From: Alphaproteobacteria bacterium
GTDB taxonomy: Bacteria; Pseudomonadota; Alphaproteobacteria; Micavibrionales; Micavibrionaceae
Assembly: GCA_018000295.1 (NCBI GenBank)
Contig: JAGNKE010000014.1
Coordinates: 1-64,000 of the forward strand
Length of the DNA: 64,000 bases
Reading direction: 5' to 3'
Shown here: piece by piece, positions 37,948 through 47,808 of the stretch
Layout of the letters: each line of letters starts with the position of its first letter
Position numbering within the stretch: position 1 is the stretch's first letter
Made by a program: the position numbers and the translations under genes
The notes under the pieces: model-generated
Seen by the model: the letters and a program-made list of their open reading frames with translations, nothing else
What the model was told of the DNA's origin: nothing
Databases searched by the model: none

Positions 37948-38811
37948 TTACAAGGCCTGGGCGAGACCGAGTCCCGTCTTGTATTCCCTTACCTTGCCCA
38001 GTTTGGTCCTGAAGATGATCCGGCCCGGATCGCGGAGGTCTATCGCGCTGATATCCCAGTCCATAATCTGCTCTTTTTCCTGCGAGAGCGCAAGCGTCCT
38101 GAGCGCCAGACCCACATCGGATTCCGGCAATTTAACCACCGCGCCACTTTTGAGCAAAAGGTTCCAGCGGCGGTTTTCAATGAGTTGGGCGTTATCCACA
38201 CGTTCCTTGATCGCGGCTTCGGCTTCCAGCACGGAGAGAAGCTCGGGTGTGCGGGCGGGGGCGCCCTCGCCTGTCACCATGGGAAGATTCATAAAGGTCC
38301 GCAGGTCATCCGGTCTGATGGTGGTTCCCGCGTCGTCCACCAGTTCGATTTTGTCCTGCGCGGTTTTTTTCCAGAGGGCGATGGGGGTGCGCTCCTGCAG
38401 GCGGATATAAATCGTATCAGGCAGGCGGCGCTCGACGTGCGCGGAGCGAATCCAACTCATTTCCAGAAGTTTGAGTTTGGCGTTCTGCGGGTCGAATTTA
38501 AACGTCGGGTCGCCGCGGTCGATCGCGAGAATTTCCAGCAGCGCCTCGCGGTCGGCGTTCACGCGGCCCTCGACGAGGATATCCTTGACGCGGTAGCCCA
38601 TATCCGCTGTGGCGATCAAGACTTTCTGCCCGATCCAGTTATAGGTCTTCGTGCCGGTTCCGGTCAGGATAAACCACGCGCCGAGCCAGAGGACGAAGAC
38701 CGTAATGCCGCCGGCGATGGCGGCGCGCCGCAGCCAGATCAGGCGCGGATTTTCGCCCGCGCGGCGGCGGCGGATGTCTGAGCGTCGGGTTCCCTTGGAC
38801 GAGCGCGCCAT
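37948..38811 (-). CDS. ftsQ: Cell division protein FtsQ
   Basis: The start at 38811 (MARSSKGTRRSDIRRRR) with AAGGA ahead was preferred over an earlier ATG that would overlap ddl. The product is 287 residues: a basic cytoplasmic N-terminus, one membrane span (about 27-52), a POTRA domain around LVEGRVNADREALLEIL and WIRSAHVERRLPDTIYIRLQERTPIALW, then the beta domain. FtsQ is the periplasmic scaffold of FtsBL. Size and order (ddl-ftsQ-ftsA) match alphaproteobacterial clusters. Confidence 0.94.
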   Translation of the reverse strand: MARSSKGTRRSDIRRRRAGENPRLIWLRRAAIAGGITVFVLWLGAWFILTGTGTKTYNWIGQKVLIATADMGYRVKDILVEGRVNADREALLEILAIDRGDPTFKFDPQNAKLKLLEMSWIRSAHVERRLPDTIYIRLQERTPIALWKKTAQDKIELVDDAGTTIRPDDLRTFMNLPMVTGEGAPARTPELLSVLEAEAAIKERVDNAQLIENRRWNLLLKSGAVVKLPESDVGLALRTLALSQEKEQIMDWDISAIDLRDPGRIIFRTKLGKVREYKTGLGLAQAL

Positions 38812-38833
38812 ATTCTTATTCCTTATCCTGCCC

Positions 38834-40066
38834 CTACTGCGTCCGCTTGAAGAGGCGGGCATCCTTGGGCACCGGATCACGCGGCAGAGCGAGTTTGCGG
38901 TTTTCGGTGAAGGCTTCTTCGATCAGCGCGGTCAGATAATCGGTGAAGAGATGCGGCTGGGCGGCGGCCTCCCAGAGAAAATATCCCAGCGAGCCGGGGC
39001 ACGGGTTGACCTCGTTCATCCAGACCTGCCCGGTTTTGGCGTTGCCGATGAAATCGATGCGCGGTGCACCCGTACCGTCCAGAGCGTCGAACAGGCGCGC
39101 GCCCCAAGTTCGGATGTCGTTGTCGGTTTTTTTGGGCAGGTCGGGGTTGATCTCGCGGGTCAGAGAGAGCATCCCCTCGCTCGACTGGCCGGGGGTTTTG
39201 GTGCCCCCTTTGGCGCCCTTCGTGCCGCCGCCGGAGAGGTATTTCTGTTTGAAGTCCAGCAGTTCATCCTTGGCCTTCGGGCGTTCGATGGCGGAGGTGA
39301 CGGTTTTGCCCTCGAAGCATTTGGAGACGGCGACGTTATATTCGACGAGGTTTTCAACGAAAGGCTCCGCGATGGCCACCGGATCGAATTCGAAAATTGC
39401 GGGCAGGCAGGCTTTCGCCTCGTGCGCGTCACGCACCTTGGCGACGCCGATGGAACTGCCGAGGTGGGAGGGTTTGACGATGCAGGGATAGCCCAGCGGC
39501 TTGAGGATCGCTTCGAGTTTTTCCTCGGGGATGAGATATCCCTGCTCCGGCCGTTTCAGGACCGCGTAAGGCAGATAGGGGATATCGAGGGCGTGCATGA
39601 AATGCTTGGTGGCGACTTTATCCATGAGAATGGACGAGGCCTTGGTCCGCATCCCCGTGTAGGGGATGTTGGCCAACTCGAACAGCCCTTGAATGTTGCC
39701 GTCCTCGCCTATCAGGCCGTGGAACACGGGCAGCGCGACGTCGAACTCCACCGGCTTCGCGCCGCCGAACAGTCCGGTTTTCTTGGGGATGAGAACGCCC
39801 TTGCGGTTGGCGCTGACGTCAATCGTCACGGCAGTCACCTGTTTCATCGCGTTGACGTCAAGCATATAACTGGCACGTTCGCGCAGGAGATCGCCGACCA
39901 GCCATTCACCATCGGGGGCGATGTAGACCGGGAACGGCGCGTATTTCGACTGGTCGATGGCGTTTAAGGCCTGCAGACCGCTGACCACGCTGACATCGTG
40001 TTCGGGGGAGCGTCCGCCGAAAAAGACGGCGACTCGTTTCTTTGTTGTATTTTTGGACTGTGACAT
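38834..40066 (-). CDS. ddl: D-alanine--D-alanine ligase
   Basis: A 410-residue ATP-grasp enzyme. Motifs: VFFGGRSPEHDVSVVSG (N-terminal domain), VKPSHLGSSIGVAKV (ATP and substrate loop), and the metal-binding ARLFDALDGTGAPRIDFIGNAKTGQVWMNEVNPCPG. It is longer than the common 310-370 residues because of an insertion of about 40 residues rich in Gly, Lys and Thr around 280-318 (YLSGGG to NDIRTW). It supplies D-Ala-D-Ala for MurF. A plus-strand island separates it from the rest of the mur genes. Confidence 0.94.
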   Translation of the reverse strand: MSQSKNTTKKRVAVFFGGRSPEHDVSVVSGLQALNAIDQSKYAPFPVYIAPDGEWLVGDLLRERASYMLDVNAMKQVTAVTIDVSANRKGVLIPKKTGLFGGAKPVEFDVALPVFHGLIGEDGNIQGLFELANIPYTGMRTKASSILMDKVATKHFMHALDIPYLPYAVLKRPEQGYLIPEEKLEAILKPLGYPCIVKPSHLGSSIGVAKVRDAHEAKACLPAIFEFDPVAIAEPFVENLVEYNVAVSKCFEGKTVTSAIERPKAKDELLDFKQKYLSGGGTKGAKGGTKTPGQSSEGMLSLTREINPDLPKKTDNDIRTWGARLFDALDGTGAPRIDFIGNAKTGQVWMNEVNPCPGSLGYFLWEAAAQPHLFTDYLTALIEEAFTENRKLALPRDPVPKDARLFKRTQ

Positions 40067-40164
40067 GGTGTTGAGGTCGTGTAAGACTTGGAAAGGAAGC
40101 GCATCATGCTACTTTATGCGCTCCATATTAACCAGAAAATATGATTCCTTAAAAGGGATTCGGC

Positions 40165-40935
40165 GTGCAAAGTTTGCTTTCCAACGGCGCTCAATTTTCA
40201 TATCTGCGGCTCGATGAGGCGGGGAAGGATGCGCCCGTGATTGTCTGGGCGCATGGCTGGGGACAAAATCATACGGCGTTCCTGCCGTTGATGGAAACTT
40301 TACGGAAAACAGCAACGCATATTTTGATCGATTTTCCCGGATTCGGGGAATCGCCACCGCCACCAGAGCATTGGGGAACGGAAGACTACGCGGATGCGGT
40401 CGCGGCATGGCTGAAGGACCAGAATTTTCCGCCCGTACTCTGGGTCGGGCATTCGTTCGGGTGCAGGGTCGGGATTCGTCTTGCTTCCAAATATCCCGAG
40501 CGGGTGAAAGGGCTGTGTTTGATTGCGGCGGCGGGGCTGAAGCGCAAGCGCCCTCCTCTCAAGCGGCTGTATTTTTATTTACGAATCAAGCTGTTTAAAA
40601 TGCTCAAGGTGTTTTTGCCGCAGGGGGAGATGCGGGAGGAAATTTTGTCCAAGTTCGGCAGCGCGGATTATAAAAAGGCTGGACCGATGCGGAGCATTTT
40701 CATCCGCACGGTGAACGAGGATCTGAGCGAGAATGCGCGGACCGTGCGCTGCCCCGTGCGGCTGGTGTTCGGGGCGAACGATACCGAAACGCCGCCGGAG
40801 TTCGGGATGCGGTATCAGAGTTTGATGCCGGACGCGGAGCTTTTGATTCTGGACGGGCTGGACCATTACAGCGTGCTCACAAGCGGGCGGCATCAGGCGG
40901 TGAAGGTGGTGAGTGATTTGGTTAAAAAGTTATGA
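40165..40935 (+). CDS. Alpha/beta hydrolase
   Basis: A GTG start with AAAAGGG upstream gives 256 residues. It has the alpha/beta hydrolase core: oxyanion-loop WAHGWGQNH, nucleophile elbow WVGHSFGCRV, acid in VFGANDTETP, and histidine in LDGLDHYSVL. No signal peptide. Substrate unknown. It is the first of three plus-strand genes inserted in the minus-strand division cluster, and starts 99 bases from the divergent ddl start. A Mur ligase gene follows after 15 bases; an esterase in cell-wall or lipid metabolism is conceivable but unproven. Confidence 0.85.
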   Translation: MQSLLSNGAQFSYLRLDEAGKDAPVIVWAHGWGQNHTAFLPLMETLRKTATHILIDFPGFGESPPPPEHWGTEDYADAVAAWLKDQNFPPVLWVGHSFGCRVGIRLASKYPERVKGLCLIAAAGLKRKRPPLKRLYFYLRIKLFKMLKVFLPQGEMREEILSKFGSADYKKAGPMRSIFIRTVNEDLSENARTVRCPVRLVFGANDTETPPEFGMRYQSLMPDAELLILDGLDHYSVLTSGRHQAVKVVSDLVKKL

Positions 40936-40950
40936 CAGAAGTGACTAGTT

Positions 40951-42669
40951 ATGTTTGAAAAATTATCTGGTCTGAGCAGCGAGACACTATCAACAAATAA
41001 TGCTGTAAAAATATTTCTCCTTTTCTTAGGGATTGCATTATTATTGGGCTTATTATCAAAAACCTCTTTTTTTCTTTTGGATTACTTTCTGTTTTTTACT
41101 AACTTATTGGTTTTTATTTTCTTTTCTCTTTTTTCATATAGAAGACTATTAATATATCTTCACCCTTTACAGCAGGATGATTACGACAATCGTCGTTTTC
41201 TTGTGTGGATATATAAGCATAAAGTAATCGATAAAAGTATGAGCATCGCCTTGATGATCTCAGGGTTGTTTGGTTTATACAATCCTGAATTCTTGGCGAA
41301 AATAATTGCTGCTTTTTGCTTTTTTTCCGGTTTTATTCGTGCCCCTGATCCAAGGACACGATCAAAAAAGAAACTTGTTTTAACTGCACGAGCAGTGCGG
41401 ATTCTTTTTCCTGCGCTTCTTGTTTGGCTTGTTTTTGTTTTGCCTTTCATTGCTCTTAGTAATCCTTTCTTTCTTATTATTCCTGTACAAGTGTTACCCC
41501 TCCTGCTCGTTCTCTCGAACCTCCTGAACCAGCCCTATGAGAAGGCGGTGCAGAAGAAATTTTACGACGAAGCGGTTGCGAAACTCTCTGACGTCAAGCC
41601 GACGATCATCGGTATCACCGGGTCGTACGGGAAGACGTCGGTCAAGCATATCCTTGGCCATATTCTCAAGAGCGCGGCGCCGACCCTGATCACGCCGGGG
41701 AGCGTCAATACGGTTATGGGCATCACGCGGATCATCCGCGAACAGATGGAGCCGAATACGAAATTTTTCGTCGTGGAGATGGGCGCTTATGGCCCCGGTT
41801 CTATTGCGCGGCTGTGCGCCCTGACGCCGCCGGATGCCGCCATCATCATCGCCATCGGGCAGGCGCATTATGAAAGATTCAAGACTTTAGAGACCGTCGC
41901 GGCGGCGAAGTTCGAACTAGCGCAGGATACGCTTTCACGCGGCGGGCATGTCACGGTGCATGAGCAGACCTTGCAGTTTGAATCGTCGCGGGCGATTTAC
42001 GCGGCGCACAAGGATCATTTCACGGTGTGCGGGGAAGCGGCAGGCAACGATCTTGTCATGCAATCGGTGACACAGACGAAGGACGGGCTGACGGTTTCCA
42101 TCACATGGAAGGGTCAGGCCTATACGCTGAAGGCGCCGCTATACGGGGTGCAGCATGGCGGGAATATCGCGCTGGCGTTCGCGTGCGCGGCGGAGCTTGG
42201 GATTGATCCGCGGGATATCGCCACGGCGCTGGAACGCTGCCCGCAGATTACGCACCGTCTGGAGGTCAAGCCCTATCCCGAGGGCGGGCTTTTGATTGAC
42301 GATGCATTCAATTCCAACCCAAAAGGATTCGCGGCAGGTCTGGAGTTGCTGCCCGTTTTGAGGCGCGAGGGCGGGCGGACGATTTTGATTACGCCGGGAA
42401 TGGTGGAGCTGGGCGAGGCGCATGATTTGGAGCATACGAAAATCGGGGAACTGGCGGCGAAGACCTGCGATGTTGTTCTGGCGGTCGCGGCTGAGCGGAT
42501 TCCGACGTTCATTTCCGCTTACCGGGCCCATGCGCCGCAGGGGCAGCTGTTGAGCTTTGCGACGTTCAAGGACGCGGAGGCGTGGTTGACGGCAAACCGG
42601 AAAGCGGGTGACGTGGTTTTGATCGAGAACGATCTTCCGGACCTTTATGAGCGGATTCCGCGGCTTTAA
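40951..42669 (+). CDS. MurF-like Mur ligase with hydrophobic N-terminal membrane domain
   Basis: A 572-residue protein in two parts. Residues 1-205 contain five or more strongly hydrophobic stretches (FLLFLGIALLLGLLSKTSF, FFTNLLVFIFFSLFSY and others) and no classical MurF UDP-substrate domain. Residues about 210-572 form a Mur ligase: P-loop GITGSYGKTSVKH (K228), FVVEMGAYGPGSIARL, IGQAHYERF, the DDAFNSNPKG loop and a complete C-terminal domain ending in GDVVLIENDLPDL. This central and C-terminal part is closest to MurF. No canonical murF is in the cluster, so this may add D-Ala-D-Ala at the membrane. The first 550 bases are very AT-rich, the rest GC-rich. It could instead be another amide ligase of the MurT or MurF-paralogue type. 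Confidence 0.75.
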   Translation: MFEKLSGLSSETLSTNNAVKIFLLFLGIALLLGLLSKTSFFLLDYFLFFTNLLVFIFFSLFSYRRLLIYLHPLQQDDYDNRRFLVWIYKHKVIDKSMSIALMISGLFGLYNPEFLAKIIAAFCFFSGFIRAPDPRTRSKKKLVLTARAVRILFPALLVWLVFVLPFIALSNPFFLIIPVQVLPLLLVLSNLLNQPYEKAVQKKFYDEAVAKLSDVKPTIIGITGSYGKTSVKHILGHILKSAAPTLITPGSVNTVMGITRIIREQMEPNTKFFVVEMGAYGPGSIARLCALTPPDAAIIIAIGQAHYERFKTLETVAAAKFELAQDTLSRGGHVTVHEQTLQFESSRAIYAAHKDHFTVCGEAAGNDLVMQSVTQTKDGLTVSITWKGQAYTLKAPLYGVQHGGNIALAFACAAELGIDPRDIATALERCPQITHRLEVKPYPEGGLLIDDAFNSNPKGFAAGLELLPVLRREGGRTILITPGMVELGEAHDLEHTKIGELAAKTCDVVLAVAAERIPTFISAYRAHAPQGQLLSFATFKDAEAWLTANRKAGDVVLIENDLPDLYERIPRL

Positions 42670-42752
42670 ACTGTTCTGAATTCGGCTTGAACTCAAGGTT
42701 TTTGTTCTATATATGTCGTTCCCGGAGACTACCACGGAACGGAGTATATTTT

Positions 42753-43031
42753 ATGGACCTAGAAGAAAAAGGCCTCGGGCAGGCCTTTGAAATTGCTGAC
42801 GCCCCCCAAATCCCTGATCACTACATTCAAGATTTTCTGAGCGACCCTGCCGTACGGGAGCTGACCGGGACGCTTAAAGGGCGGGGATTTGAACCCCAAC
42901 AGATAGAACAGTATCTGATCGGGCTTTATCGCGGCGGTGAGCATAAAATCAGTTTGGCCGAGATGGCGAGCATAGAGCCTTGCGATTCAACAGAGGCGGA
43001 GAGTGATACGCCGCAGGTGTTAGTCCTCTAA
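42753..43031 (+). CDS. Small hypothetical protein, 92 residues
   Basis: GGAG lies 8 bases before the ATG at 42753, which decides this start over one at 42687. The product is acidic and soluble (MDLEEKGLGQAFEIADAP), with a helical section containing LTGTLKGRGFEPQQIEQYLIGLY and an acidic tail. I recognise no family. It follows the Mur ligase by about 83 bases on the same strand, and its end faces the minus-strand hypothetical gene across 48 bases. Confidence 0.6.
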   Translation: MDLEEKGLGQAFEIADAPQIPDHYIQDFLSDPAVRELTGTLKGRGFEPQQIEQYLIGLYRGGEHKISLAEMASIEPCDSTEAESDTPQVLVL

Positions 43032-43079
43032 TCCTGATAATGTATTAAATTCAGGCTTGGATCGGAGCCGGAACATGGA

Positions 43080-43541
43080 TTATCGTGCGCCGTTAAAAGC
43101 CGCTTTCTGCTTTTTGGCGAGGGCGCGGCGGACGAAGGCGAAGGATTCGACCATCTGGTTGTAGTCTTCTTCCGTGAGGTCGAGGACGCTCAGAGACTCC
43201 TTGACTGTCATTCCATAAAGGCGGCTTTCGGCGAACTCCTGAACGACCTCAAAGGATCGGTAAGCGTCATGAAGGCGGTTGTCGTTCAGAGCCAGACGCA
43301 TTCTTTCCATCTCGTTGTTCACGCCCTGCAGGAGGAAGAGAAGATCGAAGGCTCTGAGTTCCTCGTCCTTGGTGTCGAGGATCATGAGCGCGACATCGCG
43401 GCCAAATTCAAACGTGTCCACTTCCTTTTCGAACTGGTTGGGGTAGATCACGCTTCCGGTTTCGTCCTGAAAGCGCCCCTCGCGCATTTCGAGGAGGTAA
43501 TATTCGGCCCGCGCCATCGGTGTTTTTTCTTTAAGATTCAT
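43080..43541 (-). CDS. Hypothetical protein, 153 residues
   Basis: AAGGGA precedes the ATG. The product is soluble and mostly helical, with no signal peptide or membrane segment. Visible segments are MARAEYYLLEMREGRF near the start, VALMILDTKDEELRAFDLLFLL, and a C-terminal part LTEEDYNQMVESFAFVRRALAKKQK. The family is unknown to me. It lies 56 bases downstream of murB on the same strand, the last gene before the plus-strand island. Confidence 0.6.
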   Translation of the reverse strand: MNLKEKTPMARAEYYLLEMREGRFQDETGSVIYPNQFEKEVDTFEFGRDVALMILDTKDEELRAFDLLFLLQGVNNEMERMRLALNDNRLHDAYRSFEVVQEFAESRLYGMTVKESLSVLDLTEEDYNQMVESFAFVRRALAKKQKAAFNGAR

Positions 43542-43597
43542 AGGTTTTGTCCCTTTTCCAGCGGCAGGATAAGCAAGAACACGAAATTATGCAAACT

Positions 43598-44548
43598 TTA
43601 CGTCGAGAGGCGTTCGCCGAGGCGGCGGATTTCCCAATGAAGATCGAGGTTTAGCAGGTTTTTGGCGCGGCGGATCAGCTCCTCCCCGAGGTCTTCAAGG
43701 TCCGCGGCGGTGGCCTTGCCCGTATTAATCATGAAATTGCAGTGTTTTTCGGACATTTTGGCGCCGCCGACGGTCAGGCCGCGCCCGCCGACCTTTTCGA
43801 CGACCTGCCACGCGCGCAGGCCGGGTTCGAGGCCTGCCTTTTTCAATTCCTCCTCCGAGGGGTTGGCGAAGGTGGAGCCGCCGGTCTTTTCGGTGATCGG
43901 CTGGGTTTCGCGGCGCTTGTCCTTTATGTCCTTCAAGCGGGCGCGGACGATGTCCTTGTCCTCCCTCGTCCCTTCGAAGGCGGCGGCGGTGAAAAATGTT
44001 CCTTCCGGCACGCCGCAATAGCGGTAACGCATATCCATGTCCGTAGTCATCAGTGCCTCTGGGCGGCCCCTGCGGTCTACTCCGAACGCGCCGATCAATG
44101 CGTCTTTCACTTCGCGTCCGTAGGCGCCTGCATTCATGCGGATGGCTCCGCCCACGGTTCCGGGAATGCCGGAGAGGAATTCCAGTCCACCGATCCCGGC
44201 CTTGGCCGCCGCTGCCGCGACCGAACCGTTGAGCGCTCCGGCCCCGGCCAGAATCCGCGTTCCCTTGATGTCGATATTTGCAAAGGGCTTGCCCAGACGC
44301 ACCACGCAGCCGCGCACCCCGCCATCGCGGATAATGACGTTGGCCATGCCGCCCAGAATTGTCACGGGCATTTCAGGGGGTGAATCCTTGAGAAAGAGCG
44401 CGAGATCGTCGAGGTCTTCGGGCTGGAAGAGCAGGTCCGCCGTACCTCCACATCCGAACCAGCTTTCCGCGCCCAGCGGTGCGTTTTGCGTGAAGCGGTC
44501 ATCACCAGCGGTCTCACGCACTAAAAATTTCCTCAGGTTGGAGAGCAT
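43598..44548 (-). CDS. murB: UDP-N-acetylenolpyruvoylglucosamine reductase MurB
   Basis: A 316-residue FAD enzyme. Motifs: APLGAESWFGCGGTAD, the FAD loop ILGGMANVIIRDGGVRGCVV, LSGIPGTVGGAIRMNAGAYG, MRYRYCG, the GGSTFANP loop with the catalytic Ser, and a final segment with SEKHCNFMINTGKATA. It reduces the enolpyruvyl group to make UDP-MurNAc. Length fits the family. Its start lies 14 bases from the end of the secreted hypothetical gene upstream. Confidence 0.96.
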   Translation of the reverse strand: MLSNLRKFLVRETAGDDRFTQNAPLGAESWFGCGGTADLLFQPEDLDDLALFLKDSPPEMPVTILGGMANVIIRDGGVRGCVVRLGKPFANIDIKGTRILAGAGALNGSVAAAAAKAGIGGLEFLSGIPGTVGGAIRMNAGAYGREVKDALIGAFGVDRRGRPEALMTTDMDMRYRYCGVPEGTFFTAAAFEGTREDKDIVRARLKDIKDKRRETQPITEKTGGSTFANPSEEELKKAGLEPGLRAWQVVEKVGGRGLTVGGAKMSEKHCNFMINTGKATAADLEDLGEELIRRAKNLLNLDLHWEIRRLGERLST

Positions 44549-44562
44549 GGTCCATGTCTTTC

Positions 44563-45200
44563 TCAGTTCGGCGCGGGTTTATGGGCGTCAATCTCCGCCG
44601 CCAGTGCGGAGAGGGGTTTCAGACCTGTCCGGTCCTGCGGTAGAGGCTCGAATTTGATGTTGCCCAGCGTGGTCATGACGTCGTATTCGCCGATCACGGT
44701 ATCGAGTAACAGGAATCCGGCCATGCCATAAACATCTTCATTCTCCTTCGTCAGGCCTTTGACGCAGACCTTCAGGTCGGTCATGCCCTCGTAATACTCG
44801 GACTGGTAATAGAAATCGGCGACGTTGAACCGGATCCCGCCGTGGTCGAGGATCGGGGTGGCATGGCGCGGCTTGAAGGCAATCACGCGCCAGCCGGGGA
44901 TTTGCGGTGCGGCCTTATAGAGGTCGATGACCGAAGGGATCGCGCTTTTCAAGCCACCTGCGCTGATGATGAATTCGTAGACTTTATCCTCCGCCTGTCC
45001 GATTTCGAACCAGAGATCGGGGTAGACCGCCTTGATTTTTCCCTGAACGGCGTTCATGACGGCTTCGGTTTTTTTATCGTACTGTTCGATCATGGATTTA
45101 TTCTGGATGAACCAGTCCCAGAATTCGGCGTGAGTCAGGTTTTGCGCCTGCGCGGGCTGAGCGATGAAGATCGAGCCTATCGCGGCGAGGATTCCCTTTT

Positions 45201-45204
<4 letters not shown>
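44563..45204 (-). CDS. Secreted hypothetical protein between murC and murB
   Basis: The ATG at 45204 overlaps the murC stop codon as ATGA. The 213-residue product has a signal peptide MKKGILAAIGSIFIAQPAQA, cleaved near AQA-QN. The mature part begins LTHAEFWDWFIQNKSMIEQYDKKTEAVMNAVQGKI and includes a beta-rich C-terminal half (RFNVADFYYQSEYYEG, GLTKENEDVYGMAGFLLLDTVIGEYDVMT). I do not recognise the family. Coupling to murC suggests a linked role in the envelope. The longer frame reading into murC is a shadow. Confidence 0.75.
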
Positions 45205-46661
<1,457 letters not shown>

Positions 46662-46686
46662 ATGGTTTACTCCTTCACATTCTGCT

Positions 46687-47808
46687 CTAGTAGCCCGGTC
46701 CCGACACTACGGACTTCACCAGATTCCCCAGTTTGTGGGCGGCGTCCGGCTTGCCGAAGGCGCGGCATTTTTCTGCCGCCTCGCCCAAAATAGCGGGATT
46801 TTGCAGAAAAGCGGTCAATCTTGCAAGCAATGCTTCGGGGGTGAAACCGTCCTCGGTCATCATCCACGCCCCGCCACCATCGGCGACATGGTCGGCGTTC
46901 CTCTTCTGCTGCTGGTCCTTATGGTGGGGATAGGGCACGAAAATCGCAGGGCGGCCCGCCGCCGTGACCTCGGCCACGGTGCTGGCCCCCGAGCGGCAGA
47001 TCACCAGATGCGCGGCGGCCAGACGTTCGGCCATATCGTTGTAAAAGGAGGCGACTTCGGCTTTGATTCCGGAGTCCTTATAGGCGAAAGCGGTTGGCTC
47101 CAGATCCTCTTCCCGGCATTGCTGGACGACATTCAGGCGTTTTTTATATTCCGAGGGGAGTTGCGCGAGGGTCTGTGGAACCACCTTGCTGAAGACCGAG
47201 GCGCCCAGAGAGCCACCCATTATAAGAATATTCAACGGTCCGTCCGGCTGAGGCCTGGGGTAAGGCGTTTTATGCAACGCGGCGATTTCCGGGCGGATCG
47301 GGTTTCCGGTGATGACGGCCCGCATCCGTTCGTCCTTCTCCAGCCCTGTCAGATCAGGAAAAGAGAGCGCAATGCGTTCGGCCTTTTTGGAGAGGTAACA
47401 ATTCGCCTTGCCGATGACCGCGTTCTGCTCGTGGATGATGGCGGGCACCCTTTGCTTCTGCGCCACGAAGACACCGGGGAAAGACGGATAGCCGCCGAAA
47501 CCGACCACAAGGTCCGGCTCCAGATCGGAGACGATGCGCCAGGCCTGCACGAGGCCCGCGCCGAGATTGACCAGCCCCCTGAATTTTCCGGCGGGGCCGC
47601 CGCCCACGGTTCCGGCGCGGATGATGTGGACGGGTATATTTTCCGGGAACATTCCGGCGAATTTTTTGCCGCGCTCATCCGTAATGAGGGCCAGCTTGTT
47701 ACCCCGCGCGGCCAGATCGTGCGCCAGCGCCGCCGCGGGCGTCATGTGCCCGCCTGTCCCGCCGCTGCTGATCAGGATCAGGGGAATATTGTCGGGAGAA
47801 TCGTTCAT
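46687..47808 (-). CDS. murG: Lipid II synthase MurG
   Basis: A 373-residue GT-B glycosyltransferase. Motifs: ISSGGTGGHMTPAAALA, the membrane-contact and acceptor loop HEQNAVIGKANCYLS, IMGGSLGASVFSKV, and the donor site CRSGASTVAEVTAAGRPAIFVPYPHHKDQQQ. It adds GlcNAc to lipid I on the cytoplasmic face. Its start overlaps the end of ftsW by 4 bases. Confidence 0.97.
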   Translation of the reverse strand: MNDSPDNIPLILISSGGTGGHMTPAAALAHDLAARGNKLALITDERGKKFAGMFPENIPVHIIRAGTVGGGPAGKFRGLVNLGAGLVQAWRIVSDLEPDLVVGFGGYPSFPGVFVAQKQRVPAIIHEQNAVIGKANCYLSKKAERIALSFPDLTGLEKDERMRAVITGNPIRPEIAALHKTPYPRPQPDGPLNILIMGGSLGASVFSKVVPQTLAQLPSEYKKRLNVVQQCREEDLEPTAFAYKDSGIKAEVASFYNDMAERLAAAHLVICRSGASTVAEVTAAGRPAIFVPYPHHKDQQQKRNADHVADGGGAWMMTEDGFTPEALLARLTAFLQNPAILGEAAEKCRAFGKPDAAHKLGNLVKSVVSGPGY

